Source: Actinomycetes bacterium (lineage in GTDB: Bacteria > Actinomycetota > Acidimicrobiia > Acidimicrobiales > Palsa-688). From it: a DNA stretch of 6,827 nucleotides. The notes under the pieces were generated by a model, which did no database searches, had not been told where the DNA came from, and worked only from the letters and a program-made list of their open reading frames with translations. Shown in pieces: positions 1 to 5,873 of this stretch. A program made the position numbers and the translations under genes. Location: contig JAKAZH010000098.1 of assembly GCA_021815935.1 (NCBI GenBank), positions 1 to 6,827 of the forward strand, in the 5' to 3' direction. How positions within the stretch are numbered: the first letter of the stretch is position 1; every line of letters begins with the position of its first letter.

Positions 1-977
1 TCGTGGGCTTCGCTTACGCTGAGCGACGGGTCGACCGTTGCGTCCACCTCGGCGCGAAGGGTGTGGCCGATCCAGCGGATCCGAAGCTCGCGCACCCCGA
101 CGACGCCGGCGACGCTGGTGACGGCGGCTGTAGCCTGGTCGACAAGTGCCGGGTCCACTGCGTCCATGAGGCGGGCTCCGACTTGGCGCACGGCAGAGCG
201 CAACACGCCGAGGATTGCGACCGTGATGACCAGGCCGGTGATCGGGTCCGCTGGACGCCAACCGAGGGCTACACCAGCGGCCCCGACAAGCACGGCAAGG
301 CTTGTGAACCCGTCGGTGCGGGCGTGCAGGCCGTCAGCGACGAGCGCCGCGCTGCCGATGCGACGGCCGACCCGGATACGCAGTCTCGCCACGACCTCGT
401 TTCCGACGAAACCGACGAGCGCTGCGCCGACGACAAACCACAGGTTGCTCACCGAGCGAGGGTGGATCAGTCGGCTTATGGCCTCAAAGGCGGCGAGCGC
501 GCTCGACAAGGTGATCATGGTGACCACAAACAGGCCGCCCAGGTCCTCCGCCCGACCGTAACCGTAGGTGAAGCGCTTGTCGGCTGGGCGACCGGCAAGC
601 CTGAATGCTATGAGCAGCGGCACTGCAGTCAGGGCGTCGGCAAAATTGTGGAGCGTGTCGCCCAGCAGCGCAACCGAACCTGACAGTCCAACCACGACCG
701 CCTCGACTACAGCCGTCGCTGCGAGGATCGCCAAGCTCACAAGCAGCGCCCGGCGCCCGTCGGCGTTGGCCTCCAGGGTCTCGTCGACCTGGTCCGCGCT
801 GTCGTGGGAGTGCGCCCCGACTACTTCGGAGAGCGCGTGAACCACAGTGGAGAATATCGAGGAGTCGTGCTCGTGCTCGTGCTCGTGGTCGTCGTGGTCG
901 TCGTGGTCGTCGTGGCGATGACCGCCGGAGTGGTCGTCGTGGTTGTGGTCGTCGTGGTTGTGGTCGTCGGCGGTCAT
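1..977 (-). CDS. His-rich cation diffusion facilitator (CDF) metal exporter, 3' end cut by window
   Basis: The minus-strand frame opens with ATG at 977 and stays open for 325 codons to the left edge, so the C-terminus is missing. The product is a CDF-family proton-coupled divalent-metal exporter of the cytoplasmic membrane. Residues 4-38 are a metal-binding tail with 13 histidines in DDHNH, HDD and HE repeats. About six hydrophobic segments follow between residues 77 and 260. Segment 2 carries GDTLHNFADALTA, with H110 and D114. Segment 5 carries ADGLHARTDG, with H218 and D222. This paired HxxxD pattern is the two-His/two-Asp transport site of CDF proteins that usually prefer zinc (family knowledge). 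The cytoplasmic domain starts near residue 270 (LMDAVDPALVDQ) and runs off the window. No good Shine-Dalgarno sequence precedes the ATG; a hairpin and a mini-ORF sit there instead. The family call is secure, but zinc rather than Co, Ni or Cd is an inference. Confidence 0.93.
   Translation of the reverse strand, partial: MTADDHNHDDHNHDDHSGGHRHDDHDDHDDHEHEHEHDSSIFSTVVHALSEVVGAHSHDSADQVDETLEANADGRRALLVSLAILAATAVVEAVVVGLSGSVALLGDTLHNFADALTAVPLLIAFRLAGRPADKRFTYGYGRAEDLGGLFVVTMITLSSALAAFEAISRLIHPRSVSNLWFVVGAALVGFVGNEVVARLRIRVGRRIGSAALVADGLHARTDGFTSLAVLVGAAGVALGWRPADPITGLVITVAILGVLRSAVRQVGARLMDAVDPALVDQATAAVTSVAGVVGVRELRIRWIGHTLRAEVDATVDPSLSVSEAH
867..962 (-). repeat. Tandem DNA repeats encoding the His-rich metal-binding tail
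   Basis: Inside the 5' end of the CDF gene, the coding strand holds short in-frame tandem repeats. There are two 15-bp DDHNH units (residues 4-13), then 9-bp CACGACGAC units (H22, H25, H28, H31), then 6-bp CACGAG units (H31, H33, H35). All units are multiples of 3, so slippage would change the number of histidines without breaking the frame. On the plus strand this gives a misleading Val-rich open frame. Confidence 0.85.
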
Positions 978-978
978 C

Positions 979-997
979 GTCGGAAGGTCCGCCCGAC
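979..997 (-). promoter_or_regulatory. Small hairpin immediately upstream of the CDF start codon
   Basis: GTCGG (979-983) and CCGAC (993-997) form a 5-bp stem with a 9-nt loop, ending one base before the CDF ATG. It occupies the place where a Shine-Dalgarno sequence would be expected, and none is visible there. It could modulate initiation. A short stem like this can also arise by chance in GC-rich DNA. Confidence 0.3.
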
Positions 998-998
998 T

Positions 999-1028
999 CT
1001 ACAAGACGTGCACCCGGTAGTCGCCCAC
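999..1028 (-). CDS. Possible 9-codon leader ORF before the CDF exporter
   Basis: A strong Shine-Dalgarno sequence, AGGAGAGG (1033-1040), sits four bases before a GTG at 1028. The frame reads MGDYRVHVL and then TAG at 999-1001. The mini-ORF is in the same frame as the CDF gene, and seven codons separate its stop from the CDF ATG at 977. This is the best ribosome-binding site in the gap between the MoaD-like gene and the exporter, whereas the exporter's own ATG has none. A leader peptide that couples or attenuates translation would fit, as would the remnant of a longer N-terminus ended by a TAG mutation. The peptide has no obvious metal-binding run. The evidence is only the SD sequence, the start codon and the frame. 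Confidence 0.35.
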   Translation of the reverse strand: MGDYRVHVL

Positions 1029-1071
1029 GAGTCCTCTCCTGTCGTGAGTTGTCGCTGCCGGTGGCGTAGAT

Positions 1072-1368
1072 CTACCCGCCGGCCATAGCTCCCACCACGT
1101 AGAGAGGTTCGCGCCCTGCGGTCACCGGGTCGGGCAGAACCGTGTCAGGCGGCTCGTGCGAGAGGTCCTCCTCGCAGGCGTAGAAGCGGATGAAGGGTCT
1201 GCGCTTCCCGGTGACACGATCGCGAAAGGTGCCGCGCAGCATCGGGTAGCGCTCCTCCAGGGCGTCGCATGTCCGCTCGAGGGTAACCGGTCCCGGTACG
1301 TCGAGCTCGACCTCGCGTCCGAGTGCGGCCAACGTCTGAAGGTGCTGGGGGATCACAACCCTGATCAC
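1072..1368 (-). CDS. MoaD/ThiS-like ubiquitin-fold small protein with C-terminal Gly-Gly
   Basis: This 98-residue protein starts [16 protein letters not shown] and ends VVGAMAGG directly before TAG. The size, the hydrophobic first strand, the alternating strand pattern ([11 protein letters not shown] at 20-30, [15 protein letters not shown] at 56-70) and the terminal diglycine match the beta-grasp sulfur-carrier family (MoaD, ThiS). In that family an E1-like enzyme activates the GG carboxylate. No MoaE, ThiG, E1-like or JAB peptidase gene lies in the window, so a role in molybdopterin or thiamine synthesis is not supported. I chose GTG at 1368 over an in-frame ATG at 1428. The GTG shares its bases with the TGA stop of the propeller gene (GTGA overlap), and the first beta strand begins right there. 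The ATG would add 20 unstructured residues and a 64-bp overlap. The pair is probably translationally coupled. Confidence 0.8.
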   Translation of the reverse strand: MIRVVIPQHLQTLAALGREVELDVPGPVTLERTCDALEERYPMLRGTFRDRVTGKRRPFIRFYACEEDLSHEPPDTVLPDPVTAGREPLYVVGAMAGG

Positions 1369-2480
1369 GGCAGAGTCTGTACCTCTACCGACAGCACGCG
1401 TGGCAGGTCTCGTACTATCGGCGCCCAAGTGTCACCCCCGTCGGGGGAGGCGTAGACTTGACCGCCGGTGGTGCCGAAGTAGATACCGCAGGACTCAAGA
1501 GAGTCGACGGCCATAGCGTCTCGAAGGACGTTGACATAACTGTTCGCTTGCGGTAGGCCTACCGTGAGCGGCTCCCATTCGTCGCCCCCGCAGCGGCTCC
1601 GATAGACCCTGAGCTTGCCCTCGGGCGGGTAGTGCTCCGAATCGCTGGTGATCGGCACGACGTATACGGTGTCAGGTTCGTGGGCGTGCACCGCGATCGG
1701 AAACCCGAAGTCGCTGGGCAGGTCGCCGCTTATCTCTCGCCAGGAGTCTCCGCTGTCGTCGCTTCGCATCACGTCCCAGTGCTTCTGCATGAAAAGAGTG
1801 TCGGGTCTCGACGGATGCCGGGCGATGCGGTGCACGCAATGGCCGACCTCGGCATCGTCGTCGGGGATCCCGATCGAATGGAGACCCCGGTTCGCCGGGC
1901 GCCAAGTCGCGCCCGCGTCGTCGGAGCGGAACACCCCTGCAGCTGAGATCGCAACGTGCAGGCGATTCGGGTCGGACGGGTCGACGAGGACTGTGTGGAC
2001 GCACATCCCGCCCGCCCCGGGCTGCCAGGCCGGACCCGACGGCTGGGTGCGCAATCCCGCAAGCTCCTCCCAACTTTCTCCGCCGTCGCTGGACTTGAAG
2101 AGCGCAGCGTCCTCGACGCCGGCCAGGACCGTGTCGGGGTCGGCGCTGGAAGGCTCCAGGTGCCAGACCCGGGCGAACTCCCACGGATGCGGCGTCCCGT
2201 CGTACCACTGGTGCGTTCCCGGCTCGGTCGCATAGCGGAAGTCGTTGCCGACCGGGTTCCACGATTTCCCGCCGTCGTCGGAGCGTTGCAGAACCTGCCC
2301 GAACCACTCCGAGGTCTGCGAAAGGTAGATCCTGTTCGGGTCGGCCGGGGACCCGGCGACGTGATAGATCTGCCAACCGCCGAAAAGGGGTCCTTCGACC
2401 TCCCACTCGGCGCGCCGGCCGTCTGAGGTCAACGTGAAGGCCCCCTTCTGGGTTCCGACCAAGACTCGCACACCGGTCAT
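1365..2480 (-). CDS. Asp-box (BNR repeat) beta-propeller protein, sialidase/sortilin-like fold
   Basis: This 371-aa protein is built from repeated Asp boxes (SxDxGxxW): SDDGGKSW at 67-74, SSDGGESW at 130-137, SDDAGATW at 186-193, SDDSGDSW at 240-247, the degenerate SRCGGDEW at 295-302, and SPDGGDTW at 345-352. Six boxes imply a six- or seven-bladed propeller like sialidase/VPS10-type proteins. Such proteins are often labelled exo-alpha-sialidase or glycosyl hydrolase. I see no FRIP motif, no signal peptide and no membrane segment, so enzyme activity and export are both unsupported and the protein is probably cytoplasmic. Its start is well supported by AGGAGG (2486-2491), six bases from the ATG. 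It overlaps the downstream MoaD-like gene through GTGA, which suggests the two products work together. The substrate or partner is unknown. Confidence 0.88.
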   Translation of the reverse strand: MTGVRVLVGTQKGAFTLTSDGRRAEWEVEGPLFGGWQIYHVAGSPADPNRIYLSQTSEWFGQVLQRSDDGGKSWNPVGNDFRYATEPGTHQWYDGTPHPWEFARVWHLEPSSADPDTVLAGVEDAALFKSSDGGESWEELAGLRTQPSGPAWQPGAGGMCVHTVLVDPSDPNRLHVAISAAGVFRSDDAGATWRPANRGLHSIGIPDDDAEVGHCVHRIARHPSRPDTLFMQKHWDVMRSDDSGDSWREISGDLPSDFGFPIAVHAHEPDTVYVVPITSDSEHYPPEGKLRVYRSRCGGDEWEPLTVGLPQANSYVNVLRDAMAVDSLESCGIYFGTTGGQVYASPDGGDTWAPIVRDLPRVLSVEVQTLP

Positions 2481-2552
2481 GCGTCCCTCCTAAGTGCCGA
2501 TCTCTCCCTCGGGGTTCGACGGCTCCTCATTCTAGGACGTCGGTGCGGCCTC
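2481..2552 (-). promoter_or_regulatory. Intergenic region before the propeller gene, with its SD and a possible -10 box
   Basis: The 72-bp gap holds the strong Shine-Dalgarno sequence of the propeller gene. On the minus strand it also holds a TAGAAT hexamer (2529-2534) that would serve as a -10 element about 50 bp before the start codon. I cannot see a matching -35 box, and no terminator hairpin with a T-run closes the preceding membrane-protein gene. The two genes may therefore share a transcript. Confidence 0.3.
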
Positions 2553-2990
2553 CTAGCGCCTCGTGGGGAGGGCCAGAGCCGCCGCCGCCGTCAGCACAAC
2601 AAAAGCGGCTCCCTCGACGATCAACGAGGTCACCACGTAAGGGGCATGGATGCTCTCCCGGAATCCGAACAGGCCGAACCAGAGCGAGCCGAGCAGCCCG
2701 GCCACGGTACCGACGGCGAACACGGCCCCTGCGGCGAGAAGGAAGAAGCGGCGGAAGGCGGCTATCGCAAGCCCAAGCAGGATCCCGGCGGCGCCCTGGA
2801 CGACAAACAGGTCGCCGATCGTGGGGATCTCCTTGTATCCCTGTGACCACAAGTGAAGATGTATGACTGCGGAGAGCCCCACCGCCAGCGCGCCTGCCCA
2901 AGCGAGAACGTTTACAGCAGTACGCCGCTGCCGGGTTTCCCTCTGCGGGCGGGTGAGGCCCCGTGTTGCGCCAGGCGGGACGGATCGCAC
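2553..2990 (-). CDS. Four-helix integral membrane protein of unknown function
   Basis: This 145-aa protein has an Arg-rich, cytoplasmic-looking N-terminus (residues 1-24) and four hydrophobic segments near 27-46, 59-78, 81-105 and 116-141. Segment 1 ends in the polar string HLHLWSQGYKEIPTIGD, which contains two histidines and resembles small actinobacterial membrane proteins of unassigned function as I remember them. I cannot name a family. The only upstream start in frame is GTG at 2990. It has no Shine-Dalgarno sequence, but TATAAC lies a few bases before it, so the message could be leaderless. The next in-frame GTG (codon 37) would cut into the first helix. It lies 78 bp downstream of the VOC gene in the same direction, but nothing shows that they share a job. 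Confidence 0.75.
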   Translation of the reverse strand: MRSVPPGATRGLTRPQRETRQRRTAVNVLAWAGALAVGLSAVIHLHLWSQGYKEIPTIGDLFVVQGAAGILLGLAIAAFRRFFLLAAGAVFAVGTVAGLLGSLWFGLFGFRESIHAPYVVTSLIVEGAAFVVLTAAAALALPTRR

Positions 2991-2994
2991 ATGA

Positions 2995-3000
2995 GTTATA
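2995..3000 (-). promoter_or_regulatory. Possible -10 element for a leaderless membrane-protein mRNA
   Basis: TATAAC on the minus strand ends four bases before the GTG start at 2990, in otherwise very GC-rich sequence. With no Shine-Dalgarno sequence, this placement fits leaderless initiation, which is common in actinobacteria. No clear -35 hexamer is visible 16-18 bp upstream. Confidence 0.3.
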
Positions 3001-3049
3001 CGGCACCGGGGGGGAGAACGGATGGGAGTTGGACGTTCCGAGCTCGACC

Positions 3050-3066
3050 CCCGGGACGGCTCCGGG
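3050..3066 (-). terminator. Weak GC-rich hairpin just after the VOC gene
   Basis: CCCGG (3050-3054) and CCGGG (3062-3066) form a 5-bp stem with a 7-nt loop, three bases past the VOC stop codon. It has no T-run on the minus strand, so it is at best a weak terminator or a transcript 3'-end structure. Confidence 0.2.
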
Positions 3067-3068
3067 CG

Positions 3069-3509
3069 CTAGCTGCCCGCCGGCATGAAGTTGAACATCC
3101 ACCGGATCCCGAAGCGGTCCAGGCAGGTGCCCCAGGTCGCCCCCCAGAACATTTCGGTCAGTGGCATTCCTTCGCTTGACCCTTCGGAGAGGCCGTCGTA
3201 GAGCCGCTGGGTTTCGGCGAGCGTGTCCGGCTCGAGGTTGATCGTGGTGTTGTTGCCGACTCTCAGTTGGTGGCCCATGGATTCCACGACGTCGGTAGCC
3301 ATGATCACATGCCCTGCCAGGATCGGAAGTTCAGCATGCATCACCAAGCGCTTCTCGGCTTCTGGCATTGCAGGCCCGTTCGGGTCGCCGGGGACGTCGC
3401 CCATCCGCTGGATCGGCGCCAGAAGTTCAGTGCCGAACACGCCGGCGTAGAACTCGAACGCTTCCTCGGCGTTGCCATCGAAGTTGAGATACGTGCTCAC
3501 TTTGGCCAT
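3069..3509 (-). CDS. PhnB-like VOC-superfamily protein (glyoxalase/bleomycin-resistance fold)
   Basis: This 146-aa protein starts MAKVSTYLNFDGNAEEAFEF and carries the diagnostic C-terminal stretch WGATWGTCLDRFGIRWMFN (122-140). Both are typical of PhnB / 3-demethylubiquinone-methyltransferase-like members of the vicinal-oxygen-chelate fold, which are usually 130-160 aa, so it looks full length. Despite the old names, most members have no known substrate, and there is no phosphonate gene cluster here. The start is fixed by AGGAGG (3515-3520), five bases from the ATG. It begins 35 bp after the MFS exporter stop with no terminator between them. That suggests co-transcription and possibly a detoxification or ligand-binding role alongside efflux. 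The substrate cannot be inferred from the sequence. Confidence 0.85.
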   Translation of the reverse strand: MAKVSTYLNFDGNAEEAFEFYAGVFGTELLAPIQRMGDVPGDPNGPAMPEAEKRLVMHAELPILAGHVIMATDVVESMGHQLRVGNNTTINLEPDTLAETQRLYDGLSEGSSEGMPLTEMFWGATWGTCLDRFGIRWMFNFMPAGS

Positions 3510-3544
3510 CAGTTCCTCCTTGTCTGCCTCGAGCGTAGCGTTGG

Positions 3545-5053
3545 TTAAGCGCTGGCCATAGCCAGTTCGCCGGGTGCTGTGTCGCTGGTGCTGTTCGGAC
3601 GGATCAACAGGAAGGCGGTGAGCGCCCCCGCCCCGAGAAGGATCGCGCTCAGGGTAAACGCAACGCTATAGCCGTGGACGATTCCGGCTGCCTTTGTGGC
3701 TGCAGTTGCGCCGTGGGAGTGGAGGTAGGTGGTCGTAGCGGTTGCGGCGACAGTGTTGAGCAGTGCCGTGCCGAGAGACCCGCCGACTTGCTGGGTCGTG
3801 TTGACCAGGGCGCTCGCCACTCCGGCGTCGCGTTCGTCGACGCCTGTGAGCGCCGTGCTGCTCAGGGGGACGAACACGAGCCCCATCCCGAGACTGATGA
3901 TCGCTATCGAGGGTAGGACGTGGGAAAGGTAGCTGGAGTGGACACCGATACTTGTGAAGAGGATCAGCCCTGCGGTGGCCATCAGCATCCCGGTCACCAT
4001 GAGGACTCTCGGGCCGAATCGTGGTAGCAACTGGGCCGCTACGGTTGCGCTGACAATGATCCCGATGGAGAAGGGCAGGAATGCGAAGCCAGACTTGAGA
4101 GCCGAATACTGAAGCGTCCCCTGCAGGTAGAAGGTGAGGAAGAGGAACATACCGAACAAAGCGAGGCCTGCGAGAAGTGACGTCATGTACGAACCTCCGC
4201 GGTTGCGGTCTACAACGACGCGAAGCGGTAGCAGAGGGTGGTCGGATCGCAGTTCGAGCACCACGAAGGCGACGAGGAGCGCCAATGCGACGGCGAACAA
4301 GCCGAGTGTGCTCCCAGAAAGCCACCCACCGGTCTCGGCCTTGGTAAATGCATACACGAGTGCCACGAGACCAAGCGTTGCTGTTAGAGCCCCTGGGATG
4401 TCGTAGTGGCGTTGCGATTTCTCGGGCCGACTGTCGCGCACGACGTAGAGGGCTGCGCTGGCGGCGAAGGCTGCGACGGGTACGTTGACCAGAAGGCACC
4501 AACGCCACGAGGCGTACTGTGTAAGGACTCCTCCAGCGATGAGGCCAATCGCAGCGCCCCCGCCTGAGATAGCTCCGTACACCCCGAAGGCCCTGGCGCG
4601 TTCGTGTGCTTCGGTGAAGGTAACCGAGATCAACGACAAGGCCGCCGGCGCCATCAATGCAGCGAATGCACCTTGTAGTGCTCTAGCTCCGAAGAGGGCA
4701 GCAGCGTTGGGCGCCAGGCCGCCGATCGCCGACGCGGTCGCGAAACCGACCAGGCCGACGATGAACACACGTTTGCGGCCAAGGTAATCGGCGACGCGTC
4801 CACCGAGGAGAAGGAGACCGCCGAACGCGAGCGTATAGGCCGTGATCACCCACTGGCGGTTCGCGGTTGATATGTGAAGGGCGTGCTGCGCAGATGGAAG
4901 GGCGATATTGACAATCGAACCGTCAAGAACGATCATAAGCTGGGAGATCGCGATTATTGCCAGCGCAAGCCAGCGCTTCGGGTCCTGGCTGTTTGTTTGG
5001 GTGTCGAGCCCGCTGGGTGAAAGCCCCGGGTCGGCGCGCGTCGATAAACTCAT
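3545..5053 (-). CDS. MFS multidrug exporter, DHA2 (14-TM, EmrB/QacA) type
   Basis: This 502-aa protein has the length and hydrophobic pattern of the 14-helix DHA2 drug:H+ antiporters of the cytoplasmic membrane. Family signatures appear in order: LDGSIVNIALP at 43-53 (helix 1, motif D), GGRVADYLGRKRVF at 84-97 (motif A, helix 2-3 loop), GARALQGAFAALMAPAALS at 122-140 (motif B region, with R124), and GAISGGGAAIGLIAGGV at 160-176 (antiporter motif C region), followed by ASWRWCLLVNVPV. The last helix ends near 484, and a short polar tail follows. The ATG at 5053 has AGGAG (5060-5064) seven bases away. It lies 51 bp downstream of the TetR-family gene in the same direction, the usual layout of a repressor controlling its own exporter. 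The exported compound is unknown. Confidence 0.93.
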   Translation of the reverse strand: MSLSTRADPGLSPSGLDTQTNSQDPKRWLALAIIAISQLMIVLDGSIVNIALPSAQHALHISTANRQWVITAYTLAFGGLLLLGGRVADYLGRKRVFIVGLVGFATASAIGGLAPNAAALFGARALQGAFAALMAPAALSLISVTFTEAHERARAFGVYGAISGGGAAIGLIAGGVLTQYASWRWCLLVNVPVAAFAASAALYVVRDSRPEKSQRHYDIPGALTATLGLVALVYAFTKAETGGWLSGSTLGLFAVALALLVAFVVLELRSDHPLLPLRVVVDRNRGGSYMTSLLAGLALFGMFLFLTFYLQGTLQYSALKSGFAFLPFSIGIIVSATVAAQLLPRFGPRVLMVTGMLMATAGLILFTSIGVHSSYLSHVLPSIAIISLGMGLVFVPLSSTALTGVDERDAGVASALVNTTQQVGGSLGTALLNTVAATATTTYLHSHGATAATKAAGIVHGYSVAFTLSAILLGAGALTAFLLIRPNSTSDTAPGELAMASA

Positions 5054-5104
5054 GTGGTACTCCTGTCGTCGTATTTAAACTTGCGGGAAAGAGCGCGCAA
5101 TGCG

Positions 5105-5707
5105 CTAGGGATTGGGCGTTGGGATCCTGAGCAGCGTCGGGAGCACGATGTCGTCGACGACGTGAGCCAAGTAGGCGTCGTCGAGAGGTTCGCCCGTCAC
5201 GAGCAGCCGCGTCAAGAGGAGCGCTGGGACGATCTCGGTCACCAGGGCTGGGTTCGTACCCGGGGGGACTTCGTGGCGGGCGATCGCACGGCTTATCAAC
5301 GTTTCTGTGACCGCTGACTTGTCGGCGCTGAACTGTTCACGTAGAAGCGACGCCAACTCCGAATCGCTCTGGGCCGCCATCATCAAACCGACGAACAACG
5401 GTCCGTCCTGGCCGCTCAGAACCTCGCGCTTCTCGCGTATCGCCGCGATCAGGTCACCTCGCAGGCTGCCGGTGTCGGGCGTCCCGAAGCTGATGGCGCA
5501 GCTGCGACGCCGGACGGCTTCTGCTACCAGCTGGGCTTTGCCCGGCCAACGACGGTACAGGGTGGCTTTGCTCGCCCGGGCTCGAGCGGCAAGGACATCC
5601 ATGCTCATCCGTTCGTATCCGACCTCGGCGATCAGGTCCAGGGTGATGTCAAGAATCTCCTGCTCACGAGCTTCACCTCGGTTCGCTGGCACCAGCACCT
5701 GCTCCAT
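5105..5707 (-). CDS. TetR-family transcriptional regulator
   Basis: This 200-aa protein has the TetR arrangement. The N-terminal DNA-binding domain runs EILDITLDLIAEVGYERMSM (residues 17-36) and then the helix-turn-helix VLAARARASKATLYRRWPGK (38-57), where SKATLYRRWPGK is the signature recognition helix. An all-helical ligand and dimer domain follows to residue 200. I chose ATG at 5707, which gives the normal 10-16 residue lead-in and has GGAG (5711-5714) close upstream. The frame is open back to a GTG at 5806, but that start would add 33 low-complexity residues and cover the dyad and the direct repeats. GTG codons 37 and 39 of that longer frame are further alternatives. It probably represses itself and the MFS exporter through the dyad at 5717-5737. 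The inducer is unknown. Confidence 0.9.
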   Translation of the reverse strand: MEQVLVPANRGEAREQEILDITLDLIAEVGYERMSMDVLAARARASKATLYRRWPGKAQLVAEAVRRRSCAISFGTPDTGSLRGDLIAAIREKREVLSGQDGPLFVGLMMAAQSDSELASLLREQFSADKSAVTETLISRAIARHEVPPGTNPALVTEIVPALLLTRLLVTGEPLDDAYLAHVVDDIVLPTLLRIPTPNP

Positions 5708-5716
5708 GGACTCCAC

Positions 5717-5737
5717 AGTACGGTACGGTTTCGTACT
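5717..5737. promoter_or_regulatory. 21-bp dyad, probable TetR-family operator
   Basis: The outer arms AGTACG (5717-5722) and CGTACT (5732-5737) are perfect inverted repeats, and the inner AC/GT pair (5725-5726 with 5728-5729) extends the symmetry around a central G at 5727. It lies 9 bp upstream of the chosen tetR start, where the promoter should be, and its length suits a TetR dimer. No second copy is visible in the 51-bp gap before the MFS gene, so control of the exporter would come through co-transcription. Binding itself is inferred. Confidence 0.6.
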
Positions 5738-5800
5738 ACCGGCAGAACTTTTTCGTGCGCCGGGGAGATCTGGCTGCGGGTGATCGTCTACGGAGCGGTC

Positions 5801-5850
5801 GTTCACCTTTTGTTCACCGTGGCGTCGGTGATGTCCACCGCGCTGTCACC
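5801..5850 (+). promoter_or_regulatory. Direct-repeat array resembling a PhoP/RegX3 or other OmpR-type response-regulator box, upstream of kdp
   Basis: GTTCACC occurs exactly at 5801-5807 and 5812-5818, one 11-bp turn apart. Degenerate copies GTCCACC (5833-5839) and TGTCACC (5844-5850) are again 11 bp apart. Tandem 11-bp direct repeats are the usual site of OmpR/PhoB-family regulators, and GTTCACC is the core unit reported for actinobacterial PhoP (PHO box) and RegX3. The array ends 23 bp before the first kdp-operon codon. KdpE is itself an OmpR-family regulator, so this could be a KdpE site or a phosphate-responsive input. No convincing -10/-35 pair is visible, which would fit an activator-dependent promoter. 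Confidence 0.55.
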
Positions 5851-5873
5851 CAGACACGGACGATCATCGAAGC

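Noticed and set aside
3..683. 226-codon plus-strand open frame at the left edge
   Set aside because: It lies antisense to the CDF exporter, whose minus-strand frame has recognisable HxxxD motifs and helices. The plus-strand product has no domain-like features.
804..1088. Plus-strand frame with long poly-Val runs
   Set aside because: It is the complement of the His/Asp repeat region of the CDF gene; the Val runs come from GTC/GTG complements of GAC/CAC.
1366..1428. Earlier ATG start for the MoaD-like gene
   Set aside because: It would overlap the propeller gene by 64 bp and add 20 residues with no fold character. The GTGA start at 1368 begins exactly at the first beta strand.
1672..2406. 244-codon minus-strand frame inside the propeller gene
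   Set aside because: It is an Arg-rich shifted-frame product typical of GC-rich coding DNA. The propeller frame with six Asp boxes is the real one.
2517..2542. CGACG/CGTCG inverted repeat between the membrane-protein and propeller genes
   Set aside because: A 5-bp stem with a 16-nt loop is too weak to call a terminator or operator.
2527..3102. 191-codon minus-strand frame overlapping the membrane protein
   Set aside because: It is a frame-shifted shadow with low-complexity Arg/Gly/Pro content that runs into the VOC gene. The 145-aa frame has four clean hydrophobic helices.
5092..5106. AGCGC/GCGCT inverted repeat between tetR and the MFS gene
   Set aside because: The stem is only 5 bp, overlaps the tetR stop and has no T-run; it is not a credible terminator and does not match the tetR dyad.
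5739..5763. CCGGC/GCCGG inverted repeat in the tetR-kdp gap
   Set aside because: A 5-bp stem with a 15-nt loop is expected by chance in GC-rich DNA.
5708..5806. Extended tetR start at GTG 5806
   Set aside because: It adds 33 residues outside the normal TetR domain and would make the operator dyad and the first GTTCACC repeat coding.
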